This document shows, piece after piece, positions 27,084 through 34,640 of a stretch of 64,000 bases of DNA. Numbering within the stretch: the stretch's first letter is position 1; each line of letters starts with the position of its first letter. The DNA comes from Geofilum rhodophaeum (GTDB taxonomy: Bacteria; Bacteroidota; Bacteroidia; Bacteroidales; Marinilabiliaceae), in NCBI RefSeq assembly GCF_002210225.1, contig NZ_MWUJ01000004.1:219916-283915 (forward strand), read 5' to 3'. The notes beneath the pieces were generated by a model. The model was not told the origin of the DNA. It made no database searches and was given only the letters and a program-made list of their open reading frames with translations. The position numbers and the translations under genes were made by a program.

Positions 27084-28108
27084 AAAGACACTTCTGTTTT
27101 GGGTGCTTCTTTTAAGAGACTTTCTATCATCCAGCCAAAGGGATTAAAGGGCCCCTTATGGAAAACCAACTCAGTGTCCCAATAACCCCACTCGAACTGT
27201 CCGTCGGCGTAACCAAAAACACAACTGACTTCTACAATAAGCGGCCGATCCTGCTCAAAAACAAAGTCATAGGCCGCTGACTGCAGCCCTAATCGGCGGG
27301 TAAAATCCAAGGCCATTTGTAATGCATCTTTCGGTATCAGGTGCTCCTCAAGTCCAACCAGTCCGCTGCCCGAAGCCCGAAAATCTCCGGGACGAACACC
27401 ACGACGTGCAGCAAAAAGGCGGTCATTAACACAATTTACCCGCACATCGTAGTGATTATTGGGAATAAAATCCTGAAAATAAACGTAGCCCCGCTCCCGT
27501 CCGCTCATACGGGCATAGGCCGGCGGGAAAAACAAACGCAAGACCCCGGCGAGCACCTGAGAAAAACGATCCTTCCCCTGACGAAAATGCCGCCAGCGCT
27601 CCACCAAACTGCGCCATCCATTATAGGGCGAAAAGCCACGACCAAAGGCCCTTTTCACCAGACGACGGCCCTGCCGTTCATTTTTTACCAGTCGCACATT
27701 GAGCGAGCCGGCTCCTCCCCGCAATTTGAACACCTTCGGGTAACTGCAGGCCCTGAGCCAACGGAGAGCCTCCTGCTTGCGATAAAAAACAGTACTGGGG
27801 ACCAGCGGTGCACCAACAGCCTCAAAAAGATACTTCTGAGCCACCTTATCGTCGAAATGCCATACTGTTTGAGGGTTGGGGAATACACGAATGGGCAAAC
27901 CTTCCAGAGCAAACAACAACTGCTTGGCCATCAGTCGGTCGGCCACCTTATTCTGATGTACCTGCCACAGCAGGACCCGACAAGAGCGCAATTGCTCCAC
28001 AATATCGCTGCTGTAACAATCTACTTCAACAAAGGGCAGTTTGTTGTCGCGGCAATAGGCCGCCCACCGGCTGCCAAAATCGCCCTTTGTATTGTGAATG
28101 GCTATCAT
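27080..28108 (-). CDS. ATP-grasp family ligase-like protein
   Basis: About 342 residues. The start at 28108 gives MIAIHNTKGDFGSRW and a 4-base overlap with the capA-like gene; the frame to 28159 adds 17 residues. The family pattern is seen in order: HFDDKVAQKYLFEAVGAPLVPS (N-lobe), PKVFKLRGGAGSLNVRLV (ATP-binding loop and lysine), FQDFIPNNHYDVRVNCVND (metal and nucleotide site), and DFVFEQDRPLIVEVSC (acidic metal ligands). ATP-grasp enzymes join a carboxylate to an amine or thiol through an acyl phosphate. In a polysaccharide locus it could add an amino acid to a uronic acid or amino sugar. It has no close named family that I recognise. Confidence 0.75.
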   Translation of the reverse strand: MIAIHNTKGDFGSRWAAYCRDNKLPFVEVDCYSSDIVEQLRSCRVLLWQVHQNKVADRLMAKQLLFALEGLPIRVFPNPQTVWHFDDKVAQKYLFEAVGAPLVPSTVFYRKQEALRWLRACSYPKVFKLRGGAGSLNVRLVKNERQGRRLVKRAFGRGFSPYNGWRSLVERWRHFRQGKDRFSQVLAGVLRLFFPPAYARMSGRERGYVYFQDFIPNNHYDVRVNCVNDRLFAARRGVRPGDFRASGSGLVGLEEHLIPKDALQMALDFTRRLGLQSAAYDFVFEQDRPLIVEVSCVFGYADGQFEWGYWDTELVFHKGPFNPFGWMIESLLKEAPKTEVSL

Positions 28109-29235
28109 AATTGAGAATTTTGAAAAAGTCGAAGCAAAACCTCGTGGTGTGACTCGCAACGCAATAAATTGTGGTACAATCGCTTTTTACGGGGCGACAA
28201 AAGGGAGGGAAATAGTTTTTGCCTTTGTAAAATTCCCAACCAGGTGCCGGAAAGGGGTTCAAGGAAGGCCCGATAACGCCGGGCCACCTGAGCGCAAAAT
28301 TCATCGAAAGCTGCCTCCAGCAAGTTCGAATCAGCTATTATTTGATTCAATCGTGCCAAATTCTCCTCAAAAGCCGCCAGTTCCTCTTTCTCGAGAAGTT
28401 GCAGTCCCGGCTTCTGCCGGCACTGTGCATAAGGGTAGCATTTGATTTCCACTCGCTCACCCAAATCCAGTCCCACCATAAAACCCAAATGCCAATCGGC
28501 CCTTTGCACCCGCGGATCATCAAATAAGAAGTTTCCCAGGCTGTAAACCAATGGTACCCCGTGATAGTACTCATAACCGCTGGACACATGCGGATGGTGA
28601 CCGACAACGGCACAGGCGCCGGCATCGGCAAAAAAACGAAACAGTTGTTGTATGCGGGGACTGGGTAAGGCATACATCTCGTGTCCGCCGTGAAAAACAA
28701 CCACCACGTAACGAGCCCTTGCAGCAGCAGCTTTAATGGCTGCGAAATTACGAATGGGATTCAGGGGATGGGCTCCGACACCATTATTCTGAACGGTAGA
28801 AAATTCGTTTTCGGTAAGGTTAACAAGGGCAACTTCCTTACCGGCCAATTGAAAAAAGTTGGTGCTTTCTGCTTCCTCCAGATTGAAACCAGCCCCTACG
28901 GTAGTCAAGCCCGCCTCCCTGCAATGCACAAGGGTGGATTCAAGGCCGGCCCGACCATAGTCCATGATGTGGTTGTTGGCCAGGGTAGCCAGGCCAAAAC
29001 CAGCCTCCACCAAAACTTGGGCAGCAGCGGGATCGGCCTGCAAGATGGGACCAATTTTCGCGAGCCCGACTGAGGCCGAAGTAAGGGGGCATTCGAGGTT
29101 GACAATGGACAAACGGGCTGCTTGAATGAGCGGCAGCGCAGCACCAAATATTTCGGCGCCCGACTGCGATTTCAGAACAGGAGCCAAGCGGTTTTGGGGA
29201 CAAAAATCCCCGGCTATAAGCAGGTCGTGCGACAT
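28105..29235 (-). CDS. capA: CapA-type metallophosphoesterase-like protein
   Basis: About 376 residues of the CapA/poly-gamma-glutamate synthesis family (calcineurin-like fold). Motifs: LLIAGDFCP (metal site start), NLECPLT, LANNHIMDYGRAGLEST, GHHPHVSSGYEYY and LVYSLGNFLFDD. I use ATG 29235; an in-frame TTG lies two codons upstream. In capsule systems CapA works with ligases that build poly-gamma-glutamate, and here it overlaps an ATP-grasp gene, so the pair may build or attach an amide-linked chain. No signal peptide is visible, so cytoplasmic action is likely. Confidence 0.85.
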   Translation of the reverse strand: MSHDLLIAGDFCPQNRLAPVLKSQSGAEIFGAALPLIQAARLSIVNLECPLTSASVGLAKIGPILQADPAAAQVLVEAGFGLATLANNHIMDYGRAGLESTLVHCREAGLTTVGAGFNLEEAESTNFFQLAGKEVALVNLTENEFSTVQNNGVGAHPLNPIRNFAAIKAAAARARYVVVVFHGGHEMYALPSPRIQQLFRFFADAGACAVVGHHPHVSSGYEYYHGVPLVYSLGNFLFDDPRVQRADWHLGFMVGLDLGERVEIKCYPYAQCRQKPGLQLLEKEELAAFEENLARLNQIIADSNLLEAAFDEFCAQVARRYRAFLEPLSGTWLGILQRQKLFPSLLSPRKKRLYHNLLRCESHHEVLLRLFQNSQL

Positions 29236-29244
29236 ATACAATAT

Positions 29245-30381
29245 TCAGGCAGTAAGAAAGGCGGCGTGGTGGGTCATGCAGCGCCCCAATTCATCGCTGG
29301 TGACAAATTCCACATCGGGCCAACGTTTTAAAACAGCATGCAACAAGGCGCGCAGCTGACGCAAATTGCGACGGCGGTTTTCCTCATCCAATGCGCCAAT
29401 AAAATTCAGGCGATGCACCCCAACCACTGCGGGCCGGTTCCAGGCAAAAGCAGCAGATATGCGGGCCAAACAGGTGGCTACGGCATCGCTGTGGGGATAA
29501 AGACTGGGTTCAAAATAGGCGTTGCGAACCAGGTAAACTTGCCCCAGTGCATTGCGCTGCCCCTGATGATGGGTCAGCGCCGGCTCCCCTGCAATGGCCG
29601 GCAACTGCCGGCGCTGGCCCTGTATAAAGCGGACTCCGGCGGCTGCGGCCAATTCTTCGTGGCGGGGCGACCAGCAATAGTTCGGGGCGATCATGCTCTG
29701 GGCCGGCTCCCCAAATACTTGATGAAACATTTGCAGGCCTTCTGTAATACTTTGGTTCACCCCTGCCTCATCTTCGGGCCGGTCCACGGCCCAAGCCTCC
29801 AGCAAGCTGTTTGGCAGCTCCTTGCAAACGGTGCGACTGATGCCAAAAAGCCGCAAATCAAAGGCTTGTCTGACCACCGGCAGCCCACCTTGTAAGGCCC
29901 GCATCCATCGGGCTACATTCAAATGCTCACGTCCGTGAAACTGAGGCTGAAACAAGCCTTCTCGCCGGCCTTGGTTCCAAAGGGCGAAGGCGCCTTCCCT
30001 GCCGGGGTAGGCGGCCAGGGTTTTTGTCATACTTTCGAAGTGATAATGCTGAAAACCGTTTGCCCGAATGGCCTCAAAGTCGGGATTGGCAAGCACACAA
30101 TTGGCCGTGAGCACAGGATGTTGGTGCCTGTGGTCGCGAAAGGAAGCGAGCACCTCAAACAAAGCCTCCAGGTCCTCTTCCGTAGCCAGCGTGTCGTAGC
30201 GCAGGTAGGGACAGGCATCTACACGCAAACCACCCTTAAGCAGGGCCTTGTAACTGGTCCGGTCGGGCATGCGAACACTGCCCCAGTCGTCGCTTTCCAG
30301 CACCAAAAAACGACGACTCAATTTTTGACCGCGCACATTGACCCAATGCCTGCGCAAGCCCTCTTTCCAATTATTCATCAT
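29245..30381 (-). CDS. Polysaccharide deacetylase-like protein, tandem copy 1
   Basis: 378 residues. The start of the core, FLVLESDDWGSVRMP, resembles the first Asp motif of NodB deacetylases (DD in a beta strand end), and FHGREHLNVARWM supplies a His pair; the late SAFAWNRPAVVGVHRLNF stretch also fits a deacetylase-like barrel. The normal H-S/T-x3-H motif is not seen. It is clearly related to the next gene upstream (30371-31507): the two share ESDDWGS, RYDTLA, FHGREHLN and the C-terminal RWPDVEF/RWPDLEF. No signal peptide. It lies directly before capA. I do not know the reaction. Confidence 0.7.
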   Translation of the reverse strand: MMNNWKEGLRRHWVNVRGQKLSRRFLVLESDDWGSVRMPDRTSYKALLKGGLRVDACPYLRYDTLATEEDLEALFEVLASFRDHRHQHPVLTANCVLANPDFEAIRANGFQHYHFESMTKTLAAYPGREGAFALWNQGRREGLFQPQFHGREHLNVARWMRALQGGLPVVRQAFDLRLFGISRTVCKELPNSLLEAWAVDRPEDEAGVNQSITEGLQMFHQVFGEPAQSMIAPNYCWSPRHEELAAAAGVRFIQGQRRQLPAIAGEPALTHHQGQRNALGQVYLVRNAYFEPSLYPHSDAVATCLARISAAFAWNRPAVVGVHRLNFIGALDEENRRRNLRQLRALLHAVLKRWPDVEFVTSDELGRCMTHHAAFLTA

Positions 30382-31507
30382 GGGAAGATTCTATTAATGC
30401 CCCCAATTCGGGGGAGCTCATAAATTCCAAATCGGGCCAACGTTTCAACGCGGCCCTCAACAAAGCATCCAATGCTGTTAGTCCCCGCTCTCGATTGGCG
30501 ACATCCAGTGCCCCTACATAAGATACCCGGTGGGAGCTGATGACGGCCGGTTTGTGCCACGCAAAGGCTACAGCCATTTGCTGCAGACAGCTGTTGACCC
30601 AGTCGCCCCCCTGCCAGGGCTCAAAAAAACAGTTGCGCACCAAATAACGCTGGCCCAGCTTATTGCGCTGGCCCAACCAGTGCAACACACGGCGATTGCG
30701 CCCCTTCCCCAGGGGTTCGTGTTGGATTTTTGCCGTCGACATATAGCGAATACCGCACTCTGCTGCAACAGCTTCCAGGGTCCGGTTAAAGGGACCGTTC
30801 GGGGGGACAAAAAAATTGGCTTTATAGCCCATCAAATGCGCAAAGAGTTCGAGGCCTTCCCGAATGGCCTGGGACTGGAGGGACAAATCCGCAGGATCCT
30901 GCAAATCAAAGGCAGCCTGAAAGGACGCCGATGCAGCGCCCTGCTTACGAACATAGCCCCAAAAGCCCCCATTAAAAGCTTGGTGCGCATCCTGGTCTTC
31001 TTGTTGAAGGGCGCGCATCCATTGGGGCACATTCAAGTGCTCCCGACCGTGAAACTGAGGAACAAACCACCCTCCGGCAATTCCACTTTGCCATTTGGCA
31101 AACACCTTTTCACCGGGATAATAGCGCGCCAAAGTAGTGGTTACCGGCTCAAAATAATACTGCTGAAACTGCTCCCGGGCAATGCGCTCAAAATCGGGAT
31201 TGGCCACCAAACAGAGCGGCGTCATGATGCAACATTGCCCTTTGCAATCGGAATGCGCCTGCAATACCGAAAACAGTGCATCCAGGTCTGCCACCCCCGC
31301 AAGGGTATCGTAACGATTGTAGGAAGGCTGCCCCGCCAGACCCAAATTCAATCCCCCCCGTTGTGCGGCTTCATAAGCCTTCAATGAGGGCATACGGATA
31401 CTGCCCCAGTCGTCGCTCTCCAGAACCATAATTTTACGGGAGCTGCGCCAGCCCGGGATATTGCTTGCATGACGCAGCACTTTTGTAACAATGGGGGAAA
31501 CTTTCAC
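30371..31507 (-). CDS. Polysaccharide deacetylase-like protein, tandem copy 2
   Basis: 378 residues, paralogous to its neighbour at 29245-30381: identical motifs ESDDWGS, FHGREHLN, RYDTLAG and KRWPDLEF. It uses a GTG start at 31507, which overlaps the stop of the GT4 gene by 4 bases (GTGA). Its 3' end overlaps the next copy by 11 bases. The two copies have the same length but differ widely in the middle (about 180-290), so the duplication is old and may reflect different substrates. Confidence 0.7.
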   Translation of the reverse strand: MKVSPIVTKVLRHASNIPGWRSSRKIMVLESDDWGSIRMPSLKAYEAAQRGGLNLGLAGQPSYNRYDTLAGVADLDALFSVLQAHSDCKGQCCIMTPLCLVANPDFERIAREQFQQYYFEPVTTTLARYYPGEKVFAKWQSGIAGGWFVPQFHGREHLNVPQWMRALQQEDQDAHQAFNGGFWGYVRKQGAASASFQAAFDLQDPADLSLQSQAIREGLELFAHLMGYKANFFVPPNGPFNRTLEAVAAECGIRYMSTAKIQHEPLGKGRNRRVLHWLGQRNKLGQRYLVRNCFFEPWQGGDWVNSCLQQMAVAFAWHKPAVISSHRVSYVGALDVANRERGLTALDALLRAALKRWPDLEFMSSPELGALIESSHDE

Positions 31508-32712
31508 AGCACAAAAACTTTAGGGTGGGCTACACGCCGAAAAAAAGCAAAAAGGGCCGGACTGTGCTGCTGATAATGCAAGCTTTCCTTTGCCAAGGCT
31601 TTGCCTCCGAGCGATAAGGAAGCAGCCAGCTCAGGCTCCTTTAAAATACGCAACATACAGGCTGCCAAATCGGCAGCATCATTAGGCCGGGCAACCAGTG
31701 CCTGTTTTCCATGCTCAAGGTAGCGGGCCATTTCGCCACCAGAGGAAACAACCAGCGGAATGCCGTCGCTTAAGTACTCCGCCAGCTTAGTGGGAAAATT
31801 GTAAGCATTCTGGCGGTTCATGGGCTTGTTGACTACGGCCAGGGCGCTGCCCTTGCGTAAAAGAGCCAAGGCCTGGGGCGACAGCAATCCGGTAAAATGT
31901 ACCCTTTGCCTCAGTCCGCTCCTTTCGATTAGGGCTTCAACCCGCCTCGACAGTGCGGGCGCCATAGCAGAACTGGTGAGATAAAAGTCGAACCGAACAA
32001 CTGTATTTACCTGCGTAAAAGCTTCAAAAACAGCCATCACCCCGTCTTTGGTCTCACTTAAAGCACCGGCATGCAACATATAGGGGTTGCCGTTGGTCAA
32101 CACCGTGTCGGGAGGACAATCAGCGCCCTGCTCAAAAGTCTCGTCGCAATTGGCCAAAACCGGCACGCGCAAGATTTGTGCGGCACTTCTTTTATAGCGA
32201 CGAACAAGGGTCTCCAGCTTTTCGGAAATAACCACAAAACCATTGGCCAGGGGAAAGACCAGGTGCAAAACCAGCCAGCGCCGAATTATTCGTAACCAGA
32301 GTGGATCCAGACGCCCTCCCTCGGGCGCATAGGGATTCTCGTTGACCTCCAGAATGCTTTTTCCTCCTGAAAAACGTAAGCTTGTCAGCATACAGAGACT
32401 GCTCCACCACCCAAAGCCACATAGAAAAATCAGCTTTCCCTGACGACTCCAGCGCCTGCAGGTGCGGGCATACATCACAGCCCAAAAAGCACCAAGCACC
32501 TGACGCATCCAATACGAGCGGCCCACCACAGGTGAGGCCAACACCCGATAAGGCACACCTTCGTACTGCTGGTTATTGCTGCCTCGGCGACCAGGCACCA
32601 CAACTTCTACCTGACTGCCCGATTCTTGCAGCGCTTTGGCATAGAGCTGCAGTCGCCGGGTCATGGCCATCCCCCGGGGATAAGAACCGTTGTAAAAAAA
32701 GAGCACTTTCAT
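31504..32712 (-). CDS. GT4-type glycosyltransferase
   Basis: 402 residues. The acceptor-side start MKVLFFYNGSYPRGMAMTRR and the donor site NFPTKLAEYLSDGIPLVVSSGGEMARYL identify the family. The central hydrophobic stretch LVFPLANGFVVISEKLE is normal for these enzymes. Joined by 4-base overlaps to both neighbours. Sugar unknown. Confidence 0.9.
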   Translation of the reverse strand: MKVLFFYNGSYPRGMAMTRRLQLYAKALQESGSQVEVVVPGRRGSNNQQYEGVPYRVLASPVVGRSYWMRQVLGAFWAVMYARTCRRWSRQGKLIFLCGFGWWSSLCMLTSLRFSGGKSILEVNENPYAPEGGRLDPLWLRIIRRWLVLHLVFPLANGFVVISEKLETLVRRYKRSAAQILRVPVLANCDETFEQGADCPPDTVLTNGNPYMLHAGALSETKDGVMAVFEAFTQVNTVVRFDFYLTSSAMAPALSRRVEALIERSGLRQRVHFTGLLSPQALALLRKGSALAVVNKPMNRQNAYNFPTKLAEYLSDGIPLVVSSGGEMARYLEHGKQALVARPNDAADLAACMLRILKEPELAASLSLGGKALAKESLHYQQHSPALFAFFRRVAHPKVFVL

Positions 32713-33341
32713 GAGGGAGAAGAAGAAAAAACAGGCAGCTGTCGCAGCACTTTACAAGGATTGCCCGCCGCCACTACGTTGGTCGGCACATCTTTAACGA
32801 CCAGACTGTTGGCGCCTATCACCGAATTGGCGCCTATCCGCACACCTTTTAGCACGGTAACGTTCACTCCCAACCACACATTATCTTCGATAATCACTGG
32901 AGCGGGACTGCCCGAACGTGGATCGTCGAGGTGCCAGTCGCTGTCGGTAATAAGAGTATTTGCCCCACAGCGCACAAAATGACCAATATGAATTTCCTGG
33001 AAACAGCCTATTACGGTTCCGCTGAAACCGCAATGGTCGCCAATGACCAGACGGCTCCCAGGCTGAAGTGCCGTGAGGATGCAGGGACGGTTGACGCCGA
33101 TAAGGTTGGAAGCGGGGGAGGAATGAAAAACACAGGCGCGGCCTATCTGCATCCGTGCCTTATTGGCTCGTTTAAAACGAGCCAGTCCGTAAAACCGGAG
33201 TCCTTTGCCGTAACGAATCCCTCTAAGACACATATTCATGCGCATAAGACCTCCACAAAGGTGCCTTTGCAGGTTGCGCAGCAGTTTGTCGCTCAAATTG
33301 GCCAGGGTATTTCCAGCCGTTCTCCAAAAACCAGAAGTCAT
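32709..33341 (-). CDS. Hexapeptide-repeat acyltransferase (WbbJ/DapH-like)
   Basis: About 210 residues. The start at 33341 (MTSGFWRTAGN) gives an ATGA overlap with the wzy-type gene; the frame up to 33437 is not needed. After a basic helix, hexapeptide repeats run from about 70 to 200 (LVIGDHCGFSGTVIGCFQEIHIGHFVRCGANT, then IIEDNVWLGVNVTVLKGVRIGANSVIGANS), ending VVAAGNPCKVL. The catalytic His is probably in DSDWHLDD. Sugar O-acetylation is the likely role. Confidence 0.88.
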   Translation of the reverse strand: MTSGFWRTAGNTLANLSDKLLRNLQRHLCGGLMRMNMCLRGIRYGKGLRFYGLARFKRANKARMQIGRACVFHSSPASNLIGVNRPCILTALQPGSRLVIGDHCGFSGTVIGCFQEIHIGHFVRCGANTLITDSDWHLDDPRSGSPAPVIIEDNVWLGVNVTVLKGVRIGANSVIGANSLVVKDVPTNVVAAGNPCKVLRQLPVFSSSPS

Positions 33342-34564
33342 AAACGTTCTTGTTGCTGATAAATGAGGTACAATTCTTGATTGCTCAATCGGCGCAAGGC
33401 AAGAGAGTGGCAGCCGGCCATCGCAATCCAAACCCACAAATACTGGGTGGCATAATCGGGCAGTCCAAATAAAACCATACCCACAATCTGCACCAACACC
33501 AACAAAGCCAGAGCACGAGCCAGATCGTTGCGGCTGCGTACCAATCCCAGCCAGGCGGACCGCAACATAAGCAAAAGCATGGGAATCAGATAAAGGAGGC
33601 CACCCTTAAGTAAAACAGTCAAAAAACCGTTTTCTATCAACTGCTCGCTTTCATCCTCCGCAATGGTCCGAAGGATATGACCGTCTAGTCCCCGACCAAA
33701 GAGCCAGTCGCCGGGCTTCCCAAAATCCAGGAAAAAGTCTGCAAACACTTGCCCGCGCGAGGCATCGATGGCGCCCTGATCAAAGCCCCGCTGAAAAATA
33801 AAGGCACGACTCAACACTGGCTCAAAAGATACCATGACCAGCAGACCCAACACAACTATTCCAAAATAAAGCACCATACGGTCGCGCACGCCACTGAGGG
33901 GACTGCGTAAACGAAGCACCAACATGGCTAAAAGCAGAAGAAGGGATTCGAGAAACAAACCTCTGCGTCCAAATTGCGCGTACAAAACTATGGCCAAAAT
34001 AAAATAAGCCAGGGTGAGCCAGGTGGCCCACTTGTTTTGCGAAAGATGTGCGGTGAGCAAAAACAAGGCACTTCCGGTATCGAATAACAATATTCGGTGC
34101 AAGGCTTCATACATTCCACCGCCCAAATTAAAAGCCAGAACATAAAACTGCACCAGAACAGACAAAGCCAACAAAGGCACACCCACTTTAAGCAAACGAG
34201 CAAAAAAAGAAGCTTCGTAGCGGGTGTACAAAACAATAAGTGGCAACAAATAAGGCAGAAAAAAATAGCGCTGACCCAAGACACGCTGAATGCTGAACAG
34301 ACCGTCGAACCCCAGTGCAGCCTGCCCTAAAAGGAACAGCGACCAGGCAACAAAAAACAAAATCAGGGGCTCAAAGGTGATGGTCTCGGCGCTTTTAACC
34401 GGGAAACGAAAGCGATACCATAGCATACTCCCCAAGGCAAAAACCGAAAATATATACTTAAACGCCTGAGGCAGGCCATACTCAGGTTCTACAATGGCAA
34501 TCCATTGCAGAAAGTTCAGCGACAAGAAAATCCATAGATAAAGATTGTACGACGATGCTCTCAT
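33338..34564 (-). CDS. wzy: Wzy-type O-antigen polymerase / ligase membrane protein
   Basis: About 408 residues with some 11-12 membrane helices. The large periplasmic region near the C-terminus has GDWLFGRGLDGHILR and EQLIENGFLTVLLKGGLLY, the Wzy_C-type signature of O-antigen polymerases and ligases. The ATG at 34564 (MRASSYN) leads straight into the first helix; a start at 34636 would add 24 charged residues and lie 4 bases from the wzc gene. It should join repeat units on the periplasmic face after Wzx. I checked whether it might be an exosortase; the expected Cys, Arg and His pattern was not apparent. Confidence 0.85.
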   Translation of the reverse strand: MRASSYNLYLWIFLSLNFLQWIAIVEPEYGLPQAFKYIFSVFALGSMLWYRFRFPVKSAETITFEPLILFFVAWSLFLLGQAALGFDGLFSIQRVLGQRYFFLPYLLPLIVLYTRYEASFFARLLKVGVPLLALSVLVQFYVLAFNLGGGMYEALHRILLFDTGSALFLLTAHLSQNKWATWLTLAYFILAIVLYAQFGRRGLFLESLLLLLAMLVLRLRSPLSGVRDRMVLYFGIVVLGLLVMVSFEPVLSRAFIFQRGFDQGAIDASRGQVFADFFLDFGKPGDWLFGRGLDGHILRTIAEDESEQLIENGFLTVLLKGGLLYLIPMLLLMLRSAWLGLVRSRNDLARALALLVLVQIVGMVLFGLPDYATQYLWVWIAMAGCHSLALRRLSNQELYLIYQQQERL

Positions 34565-34640
34565 TTTCCTATTGCTTGGGCAAAGCTCCGCCCGGTCAGT
34601 CACATACCGGCCACGCACCACCCTATAAAAAACCATCTGC

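Noticed and set aside
33338..34564. Membrane protein considered as a possible exosortase
   Set aside because: The periplasmic signature GRGLDGH and IENGFLTVLLKGG fits Wzy-type polymerases; no exosortase-type Cys/Arg/His pattern was apparent.
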